A stretch of DNA of 64,000 nucleotides from an uncultured Alkaliphilus sp. (GCA_938074565.1 CALJEQ010000026.1:1-64000); one strand, 5' to 3'; shown: positions 7,105 through 15,989, numbered from the stretch's first letter. Program-made: numbers and translations. Notes: generated from the letters alone by a model not told the origin.

Positions 7105-8550
7105 CTATTTTATAACTTCTATAAGTAAATTGGTATCATCCTGTAGTCCAATTATTTCCATACCTGCTTCAATAATTGTTTTTATATATTGTACTGTTTC
7201 CCTATTTATAACCTCACCTGGCATTAATATTGGAATCCCTGGGGGATAGGGAATAACTGTAGTTCCACAAATCATTCCTATGGCTTCCTTTAGTCCTACT
7301 AGTTTTTTCTCCTTATATAAAGCTTCCTTTGGAGTCAAAATAGCTTTAGGTATTTCTCCTATAAAAGAAGTATATTGTTTGGTGGCTTTCTTACCTTTGT
7401 TTTTGAAGGCAATTTGTTCAAGGGCATTGGCTAATTGAAAAAAATCTTTTTTTTCATTGGCTATGGTGCTAACGCCTAAAACTCCATATAAATTTGATAG
7501 TTCCATTTGAATGGCGTAGGTTTTTCTTAATTCTTCCTCCAATTGTACCCCTGTAAGTCCCAACTGGTGCAAACTAATCCATAAACGGGTGAGGTCAAGG
7601 GAATAATCATCTTCTTTTTTTATTGATTCCTTATCCAACAGAAAAATACCTTCTTGTTGTTTCAGTTTTAATTTAAAATCATCTACATTTTCCAGTAACT
7701 CCTTCATTAACTCTTTTCCATGACTTTGATAAATTTCCATTGCCATATCCAAAGATGATAATAATACATAGGAAGGACTACTGCTTTGATGAAGTCTTAA
7801 CATAAATTTTAGTTTCTCTCTGTCAACTCGGTTACCTTGGATATGCAACATTGAACTTTGGGTAAACGATGGAAGTGTTTTATGGGTACTTTGTACAACA
7901 ATATCTGCCCCACATTCCAGTGCTGACATGGGTAAATGATCACTTAACCCAAAGTGGGCTCCGTGGGCCTCGTCCACTAATAGTATTTTATCATATTTAT
8001 GTACAATATCAGCTATTTTTTTCAAATTACAGGCAATTCCATGATATGTGGGATAGGTAATAACAACTGCCTTAGTATCAGGATGCTGAATTAGCATTTT
8101 TTCCAGTTCATTTGAAGAAATATCTAAAGCAATTCCCTGTATTTCATCAATTTGTGGTGTTAAATACAGTGGTATACTGTCTGCAAGGATAATTCCATTA
8201 ACAACAGATGCGTGACAATTTCTCCCAATAATTACTTTATCTCCTGGTTGGGTGGATGCCATAATCATACTGTAAATACCAGAAGTACTGCCATTAACTA
8301 AAAAAAAGGTTTCTTCACTGCCTAAAAGATTACTTGCCCTCTCTTGTGCCTTTTTAATTACTCCCTTTGCATGATGTAAATTATCTGTACCAGGTATTTC
8401 AGTTGTATCAATATTGGTTAAACTATTTTCAAAATTTTTATAGGAAAAACGTTTAAAGATTGTACCATTTTTATGCCCAGGAACATGAAAAGAAACAATT
8501 TTTTCATTATCTAGCTTTAATAGTTGATTTAACAGGAATGTTTGTTCCAC
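7105..8550 (-). CDS. Orn/Lys/Arg decarboxylase family protein (SpeA/YaaO type)
   Basis: A PLP-dependent fold-type I amino-acid decarboxylase of the Firmicute SpeA/YaaO group, acting on arginine, lysine or ornithine in polyamine metabolism; substrate cannot be decided from sequence. Seen: FHVPGHKNG near the N-terminus, NGSTSGIYSMI (cofactor phosphate loop), VDEAHGAHFG, and STHKTLPSFTQSS with Lys224 as the expected PLP Schiff-base lysine. The C-terminal domain carries PYPPGIPILMPGE, typical of the family. Length (481) is normal. It starts at GTG 8550 behind AAAGGATG and is the first gene of the speA-tmk-darA-holB-ricT series. Confidence 0.88.
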   Translation of the reverse strand: MEQTFLLNQLLKLDNEKIVSFHVPGHKNGTIFKRFSYKNFENSLTNIDTTEIPGTDNLHHAKGVIKKAQERASNLLGSEETFFLVNGSTSGIYSMIMASTQPGDKVIIGRNCHASVVNGIILADSIPLYLTPQIDEIQGIALDISSNELEKMLIQHPDTKAVVITYPTYHGIACNLKKIADIVHKYDKILLVDEAHGAHFGLSDHLPMSALECGADIVVQSTHKTLPSFTQSSMLHIQGNRVDREKLKFMLRLHQSSSPSYVLLSSLDMAMEIYQSHGKELMKELLENVDDFKLKLKQQEGIFLLDKESIKKEDDYSLDLTRLWISLHQLGLTGVQLEEELRKTYAIQMELSNLYGVLGVSTIANEKKDFFQLANALEQIAFKNKGKKATKQYTSFIGEIPKAILTPKEALYKEKKLVGLKEAIGMICGTTVIPYPPGIPILMPGEVINRETVQYIKTIIEAGMEIIGLQDDTNLLIEVIK

Positions 8551-8734
8551 TACTATTCATCCTTTCTTCACTAAGTCCATTGGTTATTTTTTCTTTTAAT
8601 ACTCTAAAAAACCCTTCTTTTTTTCCTTCTATTTCTTTTCACTGAATAATTAATTGCTTGTTTGACATACTATTATATAGGTTATGTCTGTTTATTATTA
8701 AACTTTGACAAAACTAAAAAGGATGGTGTTTTTT

Positions 8735-8899
8735 ATGACAAGTCATAAGATTGATAATTTAAAGGATTTTATTAAAGCCTATGGAAATAAAAAAACAGAC
8801 CAAGAAATTTCTGAAATGTTGGATATTCCATTGGAACAAGTAAAAAACCAAAAAGAAAAATCTTTGATAAATATAGATAAAAAACCACCATCATCTTAA
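8735..8899 (+). CDS. Small protein with HTH-like helix pair, unknown
   Basis: A 54-residue reading frame from ATG 8735, chosen over a TTG at 8705 because AAAAAGGATGG lies 9-10 bases upstream. The sequence TDQEISEMLDIPLEQVKNQKEK looks like the helix-turn-helix part of a sigma-70 region 4 or small DNA-binding protein; the end (KKPPSS) is unstructured. No family was recognised. It stands divergent to speA, and a TTGACA at 8662 could be part of its promoter, though no good -10 follows at 17 bases. Confidence 0.6.
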   Translation: MTSHKIDNLKDFIKAYGNKKTDQEISEMLDIPLEQVKNQKEKSLINIDKKPPSS

Positions 8900-8918
8900 A
8901 GTTATTAAAAGTAGCTAA

Positions 8919-9042
8919 GGGACTTCCCCATCGGAAGTCCCCCAACTTTATAAAAATTATAAATTACTATGTCTAAATTTTTAATAAGCAAAGAAAAGCC
9001 AGCAAACTCAACGTATGGAAAATACGTAATTGTGCTGACTTT
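8919..9042 (-). other. Two stem-loops between the small HTH gene and csfB
   Basis: Stem 1 is GGGACTTCC/GGAAGTCCC (8919-8941). Stem 2 is a two-level hairpin: outer 10 bp AAAGTCAGCA/TGCTGGCTTT with one G-U pair, and inner perfect 6 bp ACGTAT/ATACGT (minus strand, 9042-8995). Stem 2 is followed on the minus strand by TTCTTTG, so it may end csfB transcription; stem 1 has no T-run. The position between convergent genes fits terminators, but a small structured RNA cannot be excluded. Confidence 0.45.
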
Positions 9043-9094
9043 CGTAGTAAATGAAGAAGATGAGATTCCCTCTAAATGACTTCCACAGGAAATA

Positions 9095-9262
9095 CTAAAA
9101 TAACATTTTTTTAATTTTTTCCATGTAATCTTCATATTTTCCTACACTAGGTGGTGTTTTAACCATTTCTTTTTCACAAGACCTACATATGTAGTGTTCT
9201 TTTAATACTATTCCTATATTATTTTGTTGATTGCATATAGTACATTGTAATTCATTTGACAT
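9095..9262 (-). CDS. csfB: Sigma factor inhibitor CsfB/Gin
   Basis: A 55-residue protein with CTIC at Cys7-Cys10 and CRSC at Cys26-Cys29, in the context CTICNQQNNIGIVLKEHYIC. This matches the zinc-finger family of Gin/CsfB, which in Bacillus binds sigma-G (and sigma-E) and prevents its early or misplaced activity during spore development. The C-terminal helix KYEDYMEKIKKMLF is also typical. ATG 9262 has GAGGTTGG upstream. In Bacillus csfB lies upstream of the yaaO-tmk region, as it does here upstream of speA-tmk. A sigma-F-like promoter stands in front (9297-9326). Confidence 0.85.
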   Translation of the reverse strand: MSNELQCTICNQQNNIGIVLKEHYICRSCEKEMVKTPPSVGKYEDYMEKIKKMLF

Positions 9263-9296
9263 GATTGTCACCAACCTCTTTTTATAATTTACCTAT

Positions 9297-9326
9297 TATT
9301 GTTTCCTATTTATTAGTATAGTATTC
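9297..9326 (-). promoter_or_regulatory. Sigma-F-type promoter of csfB
   Basis: On the minus strand GAATA, a 15-base spacer, then GGAAACAATA. The -10 fits the Bacillus sigma-F consensus GGnnAnAnTw at every fixed position; the -35 fits GywTA except one base and also fits the sigma-G form gnATr. Spacing is exactly as expected, and csfB is a known sigma-F target in Bacillus. Confidence 0.6.
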
Positions 9327-9520
9327 ACATTTCTCGTACATTGTTATAAAAATTTTGTTATTGTTTTAATCATTGTAAAAAAGGGCATAGATTAATTAGT
9401 TTTGGTCACCTATTATAAGTTTTATAATACCTTATAAAAAAGTTTCCTCTATTAAAATCATGCCTTTTATATTAAGAATTAAATTGTATTTGTTGTAAAT
9501 TAATAATAACCCTACAAATA

Positions 9521-9546
9521 AAAATGAATTTCTTTATAGAAATTCA
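9521..9546 (-). terminator. Terminator of the 9552-10049 gene
   Basis: TGAATTTCT and AGAAATTCA form a 9-bp stem with a 4-base loop just after the stop codon; on the minus strand it is followed by TTTTATTTG. Confidence 0.8.
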
Positions 9547-9551
9547 CTACA

Positions 9552-10049
9552 TCATTTGCTTTTTTGCACTTGTCTTTTTATTGCATTACATAAAGCTTCG
9601 TTTGGTTGAAAGATAAAACGATAAAGTTTGTTTTCTTTCTTAAACTGCCCCATATATACTCCTTTGCCCTTTAGTTTACAAGCTAAAGAATAAATCTTCT
9701 CACATTTTTTCTTTTCTGTTACTTCACCAATTGGCTTAATCCATTCAATTTCATGTAAGCTTAAATTCAAAACTTTATTTTCTCTTTTTCCAACTTGTTT
9801 AATAAAAATTAATTCATCTGCTATTAATATATACGTGTATTGCGCTAATTTACGGTTTATTAAAAATGATGAAAAGCCTGCTGCAAAGATTAATATCAGC
9901 ACACTAACAATTGCCGCCATTCCTTTTGGTAAAAAATTTGTAAATTCCACCAATAAATTAATCCCTAACACTACAACCATAACATATAATATATTTTGCC
10001 AAAATGGTTTTTTCGGTTCACTTACTGTGTGCCGAACTGTTGCTGACAT
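9552..10049 (-). CDS. Two-TM membrane protein with PH-like domain, unknown
   Basis: A 165-residue protein with two membrane helices (about 17-35 and 43-62). It is followed by a cytoplasmic beta-rich domain of about 95 residues (YTYILIADELIFIKQVGKRENKVLNLSLHEIEWIKPIG.. to YRFIFQPNEALCNAI). The pattern 'Y.I..DELI..K..G....V..L.L.EIE.I' is like bacterial PH (bPH) membrane proteins, but the match is loose. AGAGGG precedes ATG 10049. It appears monocistronic, bounded by hairpins on both sides. No function is assigned. Confidence 0.7.
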   Translation of the reverse strand: MSATVRHTVSEPKKPFWQNILYVMVVVLGINLLVEFTNFLPKGMAAIVSVLILIFAAGFSSFLINRKLAQYTYILIADELIFIKQVGKRENKVLNLSLHEIEWIKPIGEVTEKKKCEKIYSLACKLKGKGVYMGQFKKENKLYRFIFQPNEALCNAIKRQVQKSK

Positions 10050-10125
10050 AAATAAAACCCTCTTTCTTAATTAATTCTTTACATATCTTATCATCTACTA
10101 GTACATTCATCAAGAAAAAAATAAA

Positions 10126-10169
10126 AAAGAACATGGGTTTTAAAAAGCTTTAAAACCGACATGTTCTTT
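10126..10169 (-). terminator. Terminator after the RRNPP regulator-peptide pair
   Basis: AAAGAACATG/CATGTTCTTT encloses GGTTTTAAA/TTTAAAACC, giving a long near-perfect hairpin with T-rich flanks on the minus strand. It lies about 130 bases after the pro-peptide gene. Confidence 0.7.
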
Positions 10170-10296
10170 AACTTAGCTATCTGTAAGTAATATGTAATTT
10201 TATAATTTTATAAGACTTAAAAAATTATTTCATTTTCACCCTATGGGTTTTATCTATTAATCATTGTTCATTCTGCTTAAAAACATCCTTTAAAAA

Positions 10297-10461
10297 CTAA
10301 TCTCCTTTAGGTGCAGGGTCACCTAATAATCTAATATTAGTCTCATTAATACTAATATTCTCGTTAATAATGGCATTATTCTTTGCCCAAACCCCACTGC
10401 TACTTACTATAAGTAAAGAGCAAATTAACATAGTTGCTAATACTGCCTTTGTTTTTTTCAT
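10297..10461 (-). CDS. Secreted pro-peptide, likely signal of the adjacent RRNPP regulator
   Basis: A 54-residue frame with a perfect AGGAGG nine bases before ATG 10461. Residues 1-26 are a signal peptide (MKKTKAVLAT.. ending SSGVWA, a good signal peptidase I site). The exported remainder is KNNAIINENISINETNIRLL plus GDPAPKGD. It begins only 21 bases after the stop of an HTH-TPR regulator, the layout of Rap-Phr, PlcR-PapR and NprR-NprX cassettes, in which the C-terminal end of the exported peptide is trimmed, re-imported and bound by the TPR domain. By analogy the active peptide would come from the C-terminal part (LLGDPAPKGD region). The sequence of the mature signal is inference. Confidence 0.8.
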   Translation of the reverse strand: MKKTKAVLATMLICSLLIVSSSGVWAKNNAIINENISINETNIRLLGDPAPKGD

Positions 10462-10482
10462 TTTAATAACCTCCTATCCATA

Positions 10483-11826
10483 TCATTCATTATTTAAGGC
10501 AAAATAATCCTTTCTAACTTTCAACATATATTCTACACCTTTTTCCGTTTCTCCTGTCTTACAATAAATCTCTGCGAAGAAAATATTTAAATCATTTTCC
10601 TTTGTTTTAATCTTATTTTGTAAAATGTATTTTTCAACTATTTTTAAATGACTTAAAGCTTTCTCATAATTTTCAAGAAAAACATAAGTTTGTATTAAAG
10701 TAAAATGAAATTCTATTATTAATTCTATATTATTATATTCTTCAGCTAAAGCTAATCCTTCATTTAAAACATTAAATACCTTACTAATTCTTCCAGTTTT
10801 CATATAAGCTTTTGACTTAGTTAAATATATCCATAAGGTAGAAAACTTATATACTTTAACTTTTTCCTTTAATTCTAATGCCTTATCAATATACTTTACT
10901 GCTCTATCTATCTTTTTAGTATTAAGTAAACAACTTGCATAGTTTTCGTAAGCCAAAAATAACATTTCATCATCTAATTCTACTTTTATTTCAAGAAGTT
11001 TACCATACACCTGTTCTGCTCTTTCAAAATTTGTCATATCTCTAAAAGTATTTGCCTCCAACAACAGTATATCTGCATTATATATTTGTAGAAGATTTTG
11101 GTCTTTCCATTTAGTTTCTTTAAACATACTTATATGCTGTAGGGCTATATCGTACCTTTTTATTTTTCGGTAGCACATAATAATATTTATACTTGACTGC
11201 ATTCTTATTTTCTCACCATTAGCGATGTCGTGGTGTAGAGTGGTATTATATGCTAACGTATAGTTAGTTATAGCTTGCTCTATAGACATTAACATCTGAT
11301 TACTCATTCCTAAAAAGTTATAAGTACGGGCAACTTGACTATAATTTTTATATTCAATATAATAAGCCAACACCTCTGAAAAATCTTTTATGGCATTGTT
11401 ATACTGATAGGTTAAGTAATTGAATTTTCCCCTTAAGAAAAGTAACTCTGCTTTTTCTATTCTCAATCCCCATTCATTTACTAAACCCAGCAATTTATCA
11501 AAAATAGGTGTCATTAGTTTTGCATCAATTTTTCCCGTATCTAACAATGACTGTATATACTCTAATTCCCCTTTAACTTCTTTTGTAATCCGTTCTATTT
11601 CTGTCTCCATCAAATATTCTGGAGTAATTTCTTTATTCATACTTTTATAATATTGATTAAAACTATCTGCAACTATTTTAGCAACACTCCACGTTAGCCC
11701 TCTTTTGTTTCTTTCTATCATACTAATTAAACATTTTGAAACCTCTTCATTGGTAAGGTCATCTTGCTTTAAACCTAAATCTAATCGTAGTTTTTTTATT
11801 TTTTCCCCTGGTGTTAAACCTTCCAT
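10483..11826 (-). CDS. RRNPP-type HTH-TPR quorum-sensing regulator
   Basis: A 447-residue transcriptional regulator. Residues 5-65 form an XRE-type helix-turn-helix (GEKIKKLRLDLGLKQDDLTN.. SKCLISMIERNKRGL). The rest is helical TPR repeats, seen as A-x-x-x-Y/F patterns (NAIKDFSEVLAYYIEYKNYSQVA, QAITNYTLAYNTTL, YEKALSHLKIVEKY, TEKGVEYMLKVRKDY). This architecture is that of PlcR, NprR and clostridial relatives, whose TPR domain binds an imported peptide. The gene immediately downstream encodes a secreted pro-peptide, which strongly supports the call. GGAAGGAGC precedes ATG 11826. Targets are not visible. Confidence 0.88.
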   Translation of the reverse strand: MEGLTPGEKIKKLRLDLGLKQDDLTNEEVSKCLISMIERNKRGLTWSVAKIVADSFNQYYKSMNKEITPEYLMETEIERITKEVKGELEYIQSLLDTGKIDAKLMTPIFDKLLGLVNEWGLRIEKAELLFLRGKFNYLTYQYNNAIKDFSEVLAYYIEYKNYSQVARTYNFLGMSNQMLMSIEQAITNYTLAYNTTLHHDIANGEKIRMQSSINIIMCYRKIKRYDIALQHISMFKETKWKDQNLLQIYNADILLLEANTFRDMTNFERAEQVYGKLLEIKVELDDEMLFLAYENYASCLLNTKKIDRAVKYIDKALELKEKVKVYKFSTLWIYLTKSKAYMKTGRISKVFNVLNEGLALAEEYNNIELIIEFHFTLIQTYVFLENYEKALSHLKIVEKYILQNKIKTKENDLNIFFAEIYCKTGETEKGVEYMLKVRKDYFALNNE

Positions 11827-12370
11827 TAGTTTCCCTGCTCCTTCCTATTAAAAATATATACATAATTTTTATGGTAGTTTACTTTAGCCTATTTATTATA
11901 GAAGTTCTGTATAAAAAAATTATTACGTAACATTTTATTCTTTATTTTATAATTATATATTTAATTTTACCTTTTTTCAATATGTTAGTTAATAATTTAT
12001 GATTTTATTCTTTATTTTTTTAATTTTAAACCTTAATTTATTAACAAAACAACATTTAATACTAATTGCATGGTGTGAATTTTTTTGTAAACGGTGTTAT
12101 ATTTATTAAGATTAAAATTCATTTGATAGAATTTAATAAGCCTAACCCTTATATAAAAAAGATAGCACATTTCCTGTTTTAGAAAACGTACTATCTCTTT
12201 ATTTGCTAAATATTTTGTTGTTGAAAAAGTAATAAACATGAATTAAAACGTATTTTCATACGCAAACAATGTGATTTATTATTGCTATTATCTTATTAAA
12301 AAATATAAGGTTTTTCTTCTAATTAACAATTTTTCTTTAAAATCTACCTTTATGAGATGACTCTCCTTTT
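11827..12370. other. AT-rich intergenic region with one hairpin
   Basis: No credible gene. The only structure noted is an imperfect hairpin at 12160-12196 (AGATAG/CTATCT ends) with T-rich flanks that could end the ABC operon arriving from the right. The short open frame at 12033-12239 runs through this hairpin, lacks a ribosome site and is judged non-coding. The promoter of the RRNPP regulator must lie in the left part but no clear hexamers were found. Confidence 0.5.
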
Positions 12371-13027
12371 TTACTTAAGATAAACTTTATGAAGTCTATT
12401 GCCTAAATATAAAAAAAATAAACTTATGATAATGACAGGTATATTTTTAGTTACCATTAATCGGATGTTTATTGGGCTATTACTATGAAATATTGATATG
12501 TACTTTGTAATGCCAAAGTTAGTAAATAAACAAATTATTTCATACACAAATATAAACATAAATGATATTGAAATTGACTTAAATAAAAACATACACAAGT
12601 AAGCCCCACTTGCAAAAAAAAGTGACTGAATTGCTATCCTCATAAATATTAACCATATGTTTGTAAAATAAAAAGAGTATACTATCATCAAAATTGTAAT
12701 ATGAATTAAGTACCATATATAAATCAATATAACATCTAAAACTATACTTTTTTTGTATACATATAAAACTTCACAACCATCTCCCTCTATATATTCCTTA
12801 AATGCAAAAATAACCCACCATGAACACATGATGGGAGCAAATTTTTGAATATCATTACAGATTATTGTAAATGCGTTTTCGCAGACTCCATATTGTCTAA
12901 TTGTAGCTATATTTAGAACAGGTAAAACTATATATAAAAACACTAATGGAATGTAATAAAACCCCTTTACATTTCTAAAATTTAAATACAATTGTTTCTT
13001 AATAATTAAAAACCTTTTAATATACAT
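12371..13027 (-). CDS. Small ABC-2-like membrane protein of the peptide/ABC operon
   Basis: A 218-residue integral membrane protein with about six hydrophobic helices (for example FYYIPLVFLYIVLPVLNI, VILIYIWYLIHITILMIVYSFYF, IPVIIISLFFLYLGN). It overlaps the preceding ATPase gene by 22 bases and is the last gene of the operon, so it is most simply a permease partner of that ATPase. No family was recognised from motifs. Confidence 0.75.
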   Translation of the reverse strand: MYIKRFLIIKKQLYLNFRNVKGFYYIPLVFLYIVLPVLNIATIRQYGVCENAFTIICNDIQKFAPIMCSWWVIFAFKEYIEGDGCEVLYVYKKSIVLDVILIYIWYLIHITILMIVYSFYFTNIWLIFMRIAIQSLFFASGAYLCMFLFKSISISFMFIFVYEIICLFTNFGITKYISIFHSNSPINIRLMVTKNIPVIIISLFFLYLGNRLHKVYLK

Positions 13028-13848
13028 ATATATCCATCCTCTATTGTAGGCTTTACACTCTTACCATTTTGCTTTTCACCAGATAACACCCTTATAACAT
13101 CCTTATTTTCTATTGATGTTCGCTTTCCAATAAAAAAATCGCCTTTTAACTGTTTTTCGTTTTCAGCATCAACTAAGTACACCTTTTCTTTAGCTAAACT
13201 ACTAATATAATTATTACTACCTGATACAATCAATTTTCCGTTATTCATAATCATTATATTGCTACAACTTGCCTCAATGTCCTCAACAACATGTGTCGAT
13301 ATAATTATTATCTTATCTTCTTTAATTTGAGAAATAGTATTTTTAAAACACATTCTTTCTTCAGGGTCAAGACCTACTGTTGGTTCATCAAAAATAATTA
13401 TTCTTGGATTTCCCAAAATAGCCTGCGCAATACCTATCCTTCTAACCATTCCACCTGAAAGTGTAGAAATTTTATCGTGTATTCTGTCTAACAAATTAAC
13501 TCGTTCAATGCAATTTTCAATATCATTTTTTTGATCTTTATTTGCAATATGTTTAAGTGTTGCAAAGTACTCCATCATTTCATATATAGTAAGTTCATTA
13601 AATAAGCCAAATTTTTGAGGAAGGTAACCTATACTATTTAACCTCTTATTTTGTTTAATATCAAGGTCATTAAATGTTATTTTTCCTGTGTTTAGTGGGT
13701 ATAATCCACAAACACTTCTCATTAATGTTGTTTTACCTGCTCCATTTGGACCCAACAAACCATAAACACCATTTTCAAGATTGATGGTAATGTTATCAAG
13801 TGCCTTTTTATTCTTAAATTGTTTGCAAGCATTAATTATCTTTAACAT
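13006..13848 (-). CDS. ABC transporter ATPase
   Basis: A 280-residue ATP-binding subunit. Seen in order: Walker A GPNGAGKTT (about 34-42), Q-loop YLPQKFG, signature TLSGGMVRRIGIAQ, Walker B RIIIFDEPTVGLDPEE, and switch STHVVED. The sequence is of the ABC-2/CcmA type used by exporters and immunity transporters. AGGGGGAT precedes ATG 13848. The gene lies between a fused permease (12 bases upstream) and a small membrane protein (overlap), all in one operon with a small secreted protein at the front. Confidence 0.92.
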   Translation of the reverse strand: MLKIINACKQFKNKKALDNITINLENGVYGLLGPNGAGKTTLMRSVCGLYPLNTGKITFNDLDIKQNKRLNSIGYLPQKFGLFNELTIYEMMEYFATLKHIANKDQKNDIENCIERVNLLDRIHDKISTLSGGMVRRIGIAQAILGNPRIIIFDEPTVGLDPEERMCFKNTISQIKEDKIIIISTHVVEDIEASCSNIMIMNNGKLIVSGSNNYISSLAKEKVYLVDAENEKQLKGDFFIGKRTSIENKDVIRVLSGEKQNGKSVKPTIEDGYICILKGF

Positions 13849-13859
13849 TGTTAATCCCC

Positions 13860-15812
13860 CTATTTTAGTTGGGCAAGAAAATTTTCAAAAGTTCGTGTAT
13901 CTGAAGTGTTTTTTAAAAAATGATAAGTTTGCTTTAATACGTATTCTTCTCCTAATATTTCAATTTGCTCAATGAATTTTTCTTGTAGCACATCCATATT
14001 TTCTATAAAACTATCTTTTGATACCAGGTATTGCATTAAAATATTAATTCCACTGTATTTATCATAATTATTAGGTATATTAAAACTTAACAATTCTGTA
14101 GCAATCAGTTTCGGATCATATCCTAATCCTAAGAACACATGATCACTAAATTTAAGAGCAAGTATTGAACCCCGTCCCGTTCCATGTCCAATCCTGTGCA
14201 TAAGTGTTTCGGGAGCTTGAATAATTTTATATCTACTAATATCAAAATGATCGCTTTCTCCTAACATTTTTTCATATTTGGTTATTTCATCGTTTAATGT
14301 TAAAAGCGTATTTTCCTTTTTGTGTTTGTTCTTGTCATCAATCGCTAAATTAAAAACTTCATAGTTAGCTATTTGCTCCTTAACAACAAAACCACCTACT
14401 AAAGAAAGTGTGTCACTATATCCTTCATGTATTTCATTTGTTGTTGATAAATTTGAAATTATTTCTAACCCACTTTTTATTTTTACTTCAAAATGTTTGT
14501 TTTTTTCGTCTGTTGTCAAAACAAAATTGTAGATACCTTGTTCATCATTAGTGTAGCATACAGTTCTATGTCCTGACATAGGGTAAAATGGAAAAAAGCC
14601 TGGTAACAAAACCCCTTGGTTATTACTATAGAACATCGGACTATACCCCTCGTAAATTATACGAATACTATCATGTGCTTTTGGAGTTTTTATATAGATG
14701 TCTATATAGTCGCCATCACGCTGGAATTCTAAAGCTTCTCCCTCTGCGTTATAAATATTTTTAACTTTGTATCCTCTGTATAAAGTAAATAAGTACTTTT
14801 CTAAATATAAAGGATTATCAATCGTAATCTCTATATCTGCTTCCAATTGGCGATTGATAACTAAATTCATATTATAGCCTATCACATCAAATTGAGCTAC
14901 CTGCTCTTTCTTTTCAACATTAAAGTAATATAGTAAATCATGATTATAAACACTATGAGGGCTTAACGCTAAATTTATATAACTTCCACCCGACATATAA
15001 CCAAACAAATTAAAAGATGCACATATTATTAATAATACAATGGGAACTCTTCCACTTTGATAGTTTTTCTTACGAAACCTATATAATAAAACACCACCAC
15101 TTACAGAAACCCAAAAGCCCACTAAATTCCATCTAAATGCTTCTATTGACACTCCGTATAAAAAGTCTGGTTGATAGTAAAGATTTGAAGGTAGAATATT
15201 ACTAAAAAAATTCCTATAAGAATATATATCAACCCCATATCCTAAATATATTGCAGCAGGGATTTGTTCAGAAATTGGACTAATAAGAAAAACAATTAGA
15301 GCTATTATTGAGTATGCAGCAAATCTTTTACAACTAAATGCAATACATGTCCCAACAAGGCTTGCAAGCATAGATACTAGAAATATATTAATAAAATTAG
15401 CTTTTAATATATGAAATGCATATGCTAAATTATTTATTCCGCCTATGAAGTAAATAAAATAATTAAACACTAAAAATATTAAAAAAAGTGAGATTGACAT
15501 TAACAACAAAACAGCGAAGCTACCTCCATATAATTTGTTGGAGCCATTACTATATGTACTAACACATTCATCTAAGTGATTATTTTTAGCTTTTATCATA
15601 TATTCATAGGAAATATAAATACTTATAATAAAAACAAACACACTAACCCTATGTGAAACAAGCAAAAACCACATTGTGTCATGATGTATTGTAAAATTAT
15701 ATACCTCAAGAAATAGATAACCCACAAAACCAATAAAAGCAATTAACGTGACAATAAGGATATTATAAGCACGTAAAAACACTTTTATATTTTTTTTCAA
15801 TAAGGACCACAT
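13860..15812 (-). CDS. ABC-2-type permease fused to a degenerate M1-peptidase-like domain
   Basis: A 650-residue membrane protein. The first ~275 residues contain about seven hydrophobic helices like an ABC-2 permease. Residues from about 295 form an extracytoplasmic region resembling the N-terminal beta domain of M1 aminopeptidases (MNLVINRQLEADIEITIDNP, YRGYKVKNIYNAEGEALEF, IRIIYEGYSPMF), followed by a helical part. Where a HEXXH zinc site would be expected, near residue 565, the sequence reads IATELLSFN, so peptidase activity is unlikely. Such ABC-2/M1 fusions are known in Firmicutes but their role is not settled. GAGGAGAAATG lies before ATG 15812. It follows the small secreted protein gene and precedes its ATPase. 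Confidence 0.75.
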   Translation of the reverse strand: MWSLLKKNIKVFLRAYNILIVTLIAFIGFVGYLFLEVYNFTIHHDTMWFLLVSHRVSVFVFIISIYISYEYMIKAKNNHLDECVSTYSNGSNKLYGGSFAVLLLMSISLFLIFLVFNYFIYFIGGINNLAYAFHILKANFINIFLVSMLASLVGTCIAFSCKRFAAYSIIALIVFLISPISEQIPAAIYLGYGVDIYSYRNFFSNILPSNLYYQPDFLYGVSIEAFRWNLVGFWVSVSGGVLLYRFRKKNYQSGRVPIVLLIICASFNLFGYMSGGSYINLALSPHSVYNHDLLYYFNVEKKEQVAQFDVIGYNMNLVINRQLEADIEITIDNPLYLEKYLFTLYRGYKVKNIYNAEGEALEFQRDGDYIDIYIKTPKAHDSIRIIYEGYSPMFYSNNQGVLLPGFFPFYPMSGHRTVCYTNDEQGIYNFVLTTDEKNKHFEVKIKSGLEIISNLSTTNEIHEGYSDTLSLVGGFVVKEQIANYEVFNLAIDDKNKHKKENTLLTLNDEITKYEKMLGESDHFDISRYKIIQAPETLMHRIGHGTGRGSILALKFSDHVFLGLGYDPKLIATELLSFNIPNNYDKYSGINILMQYLVSKDSFIENMDVLQEKFIEQIEILGEEYVLKQTYHFLKNTSDTRTFENFLAQLK

Positions 15813-15989
15813 TTAACATTTCTCCTCGATATTAATTGTTAAAAATTTAAAATATAAGTGTTAGCACCCCTGATTAAATAATTATTCAACAAAATCTCCT
15901 GATAAAAATTAAACACAGGTTAATATGTATAACTATTTATTTGTTTGTTCTTTTTAGTCAGAGATGCCAACATTCACTAAAATTAAAAC

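Noticed and set aside
8905..9135. Open frame of 76 codons on the minus strand
   Set aside because: It overlaps the better supported csfB frame and runs through two hairpins, without a ribosome site or recognisable protein.
9297..9326. Sigma-G promoter for csfB
   Set aside because: The -35 fits, but the -10 GGAAACAATA matches sigma-F at all fixed positions and does not show the sigma-G CATnnTA form.
12033..12239. Open frame of 68 codons on the minus strand
   Set aside because: AT-rich, crosses a probable terminator hairpin, and has no ribosome site.
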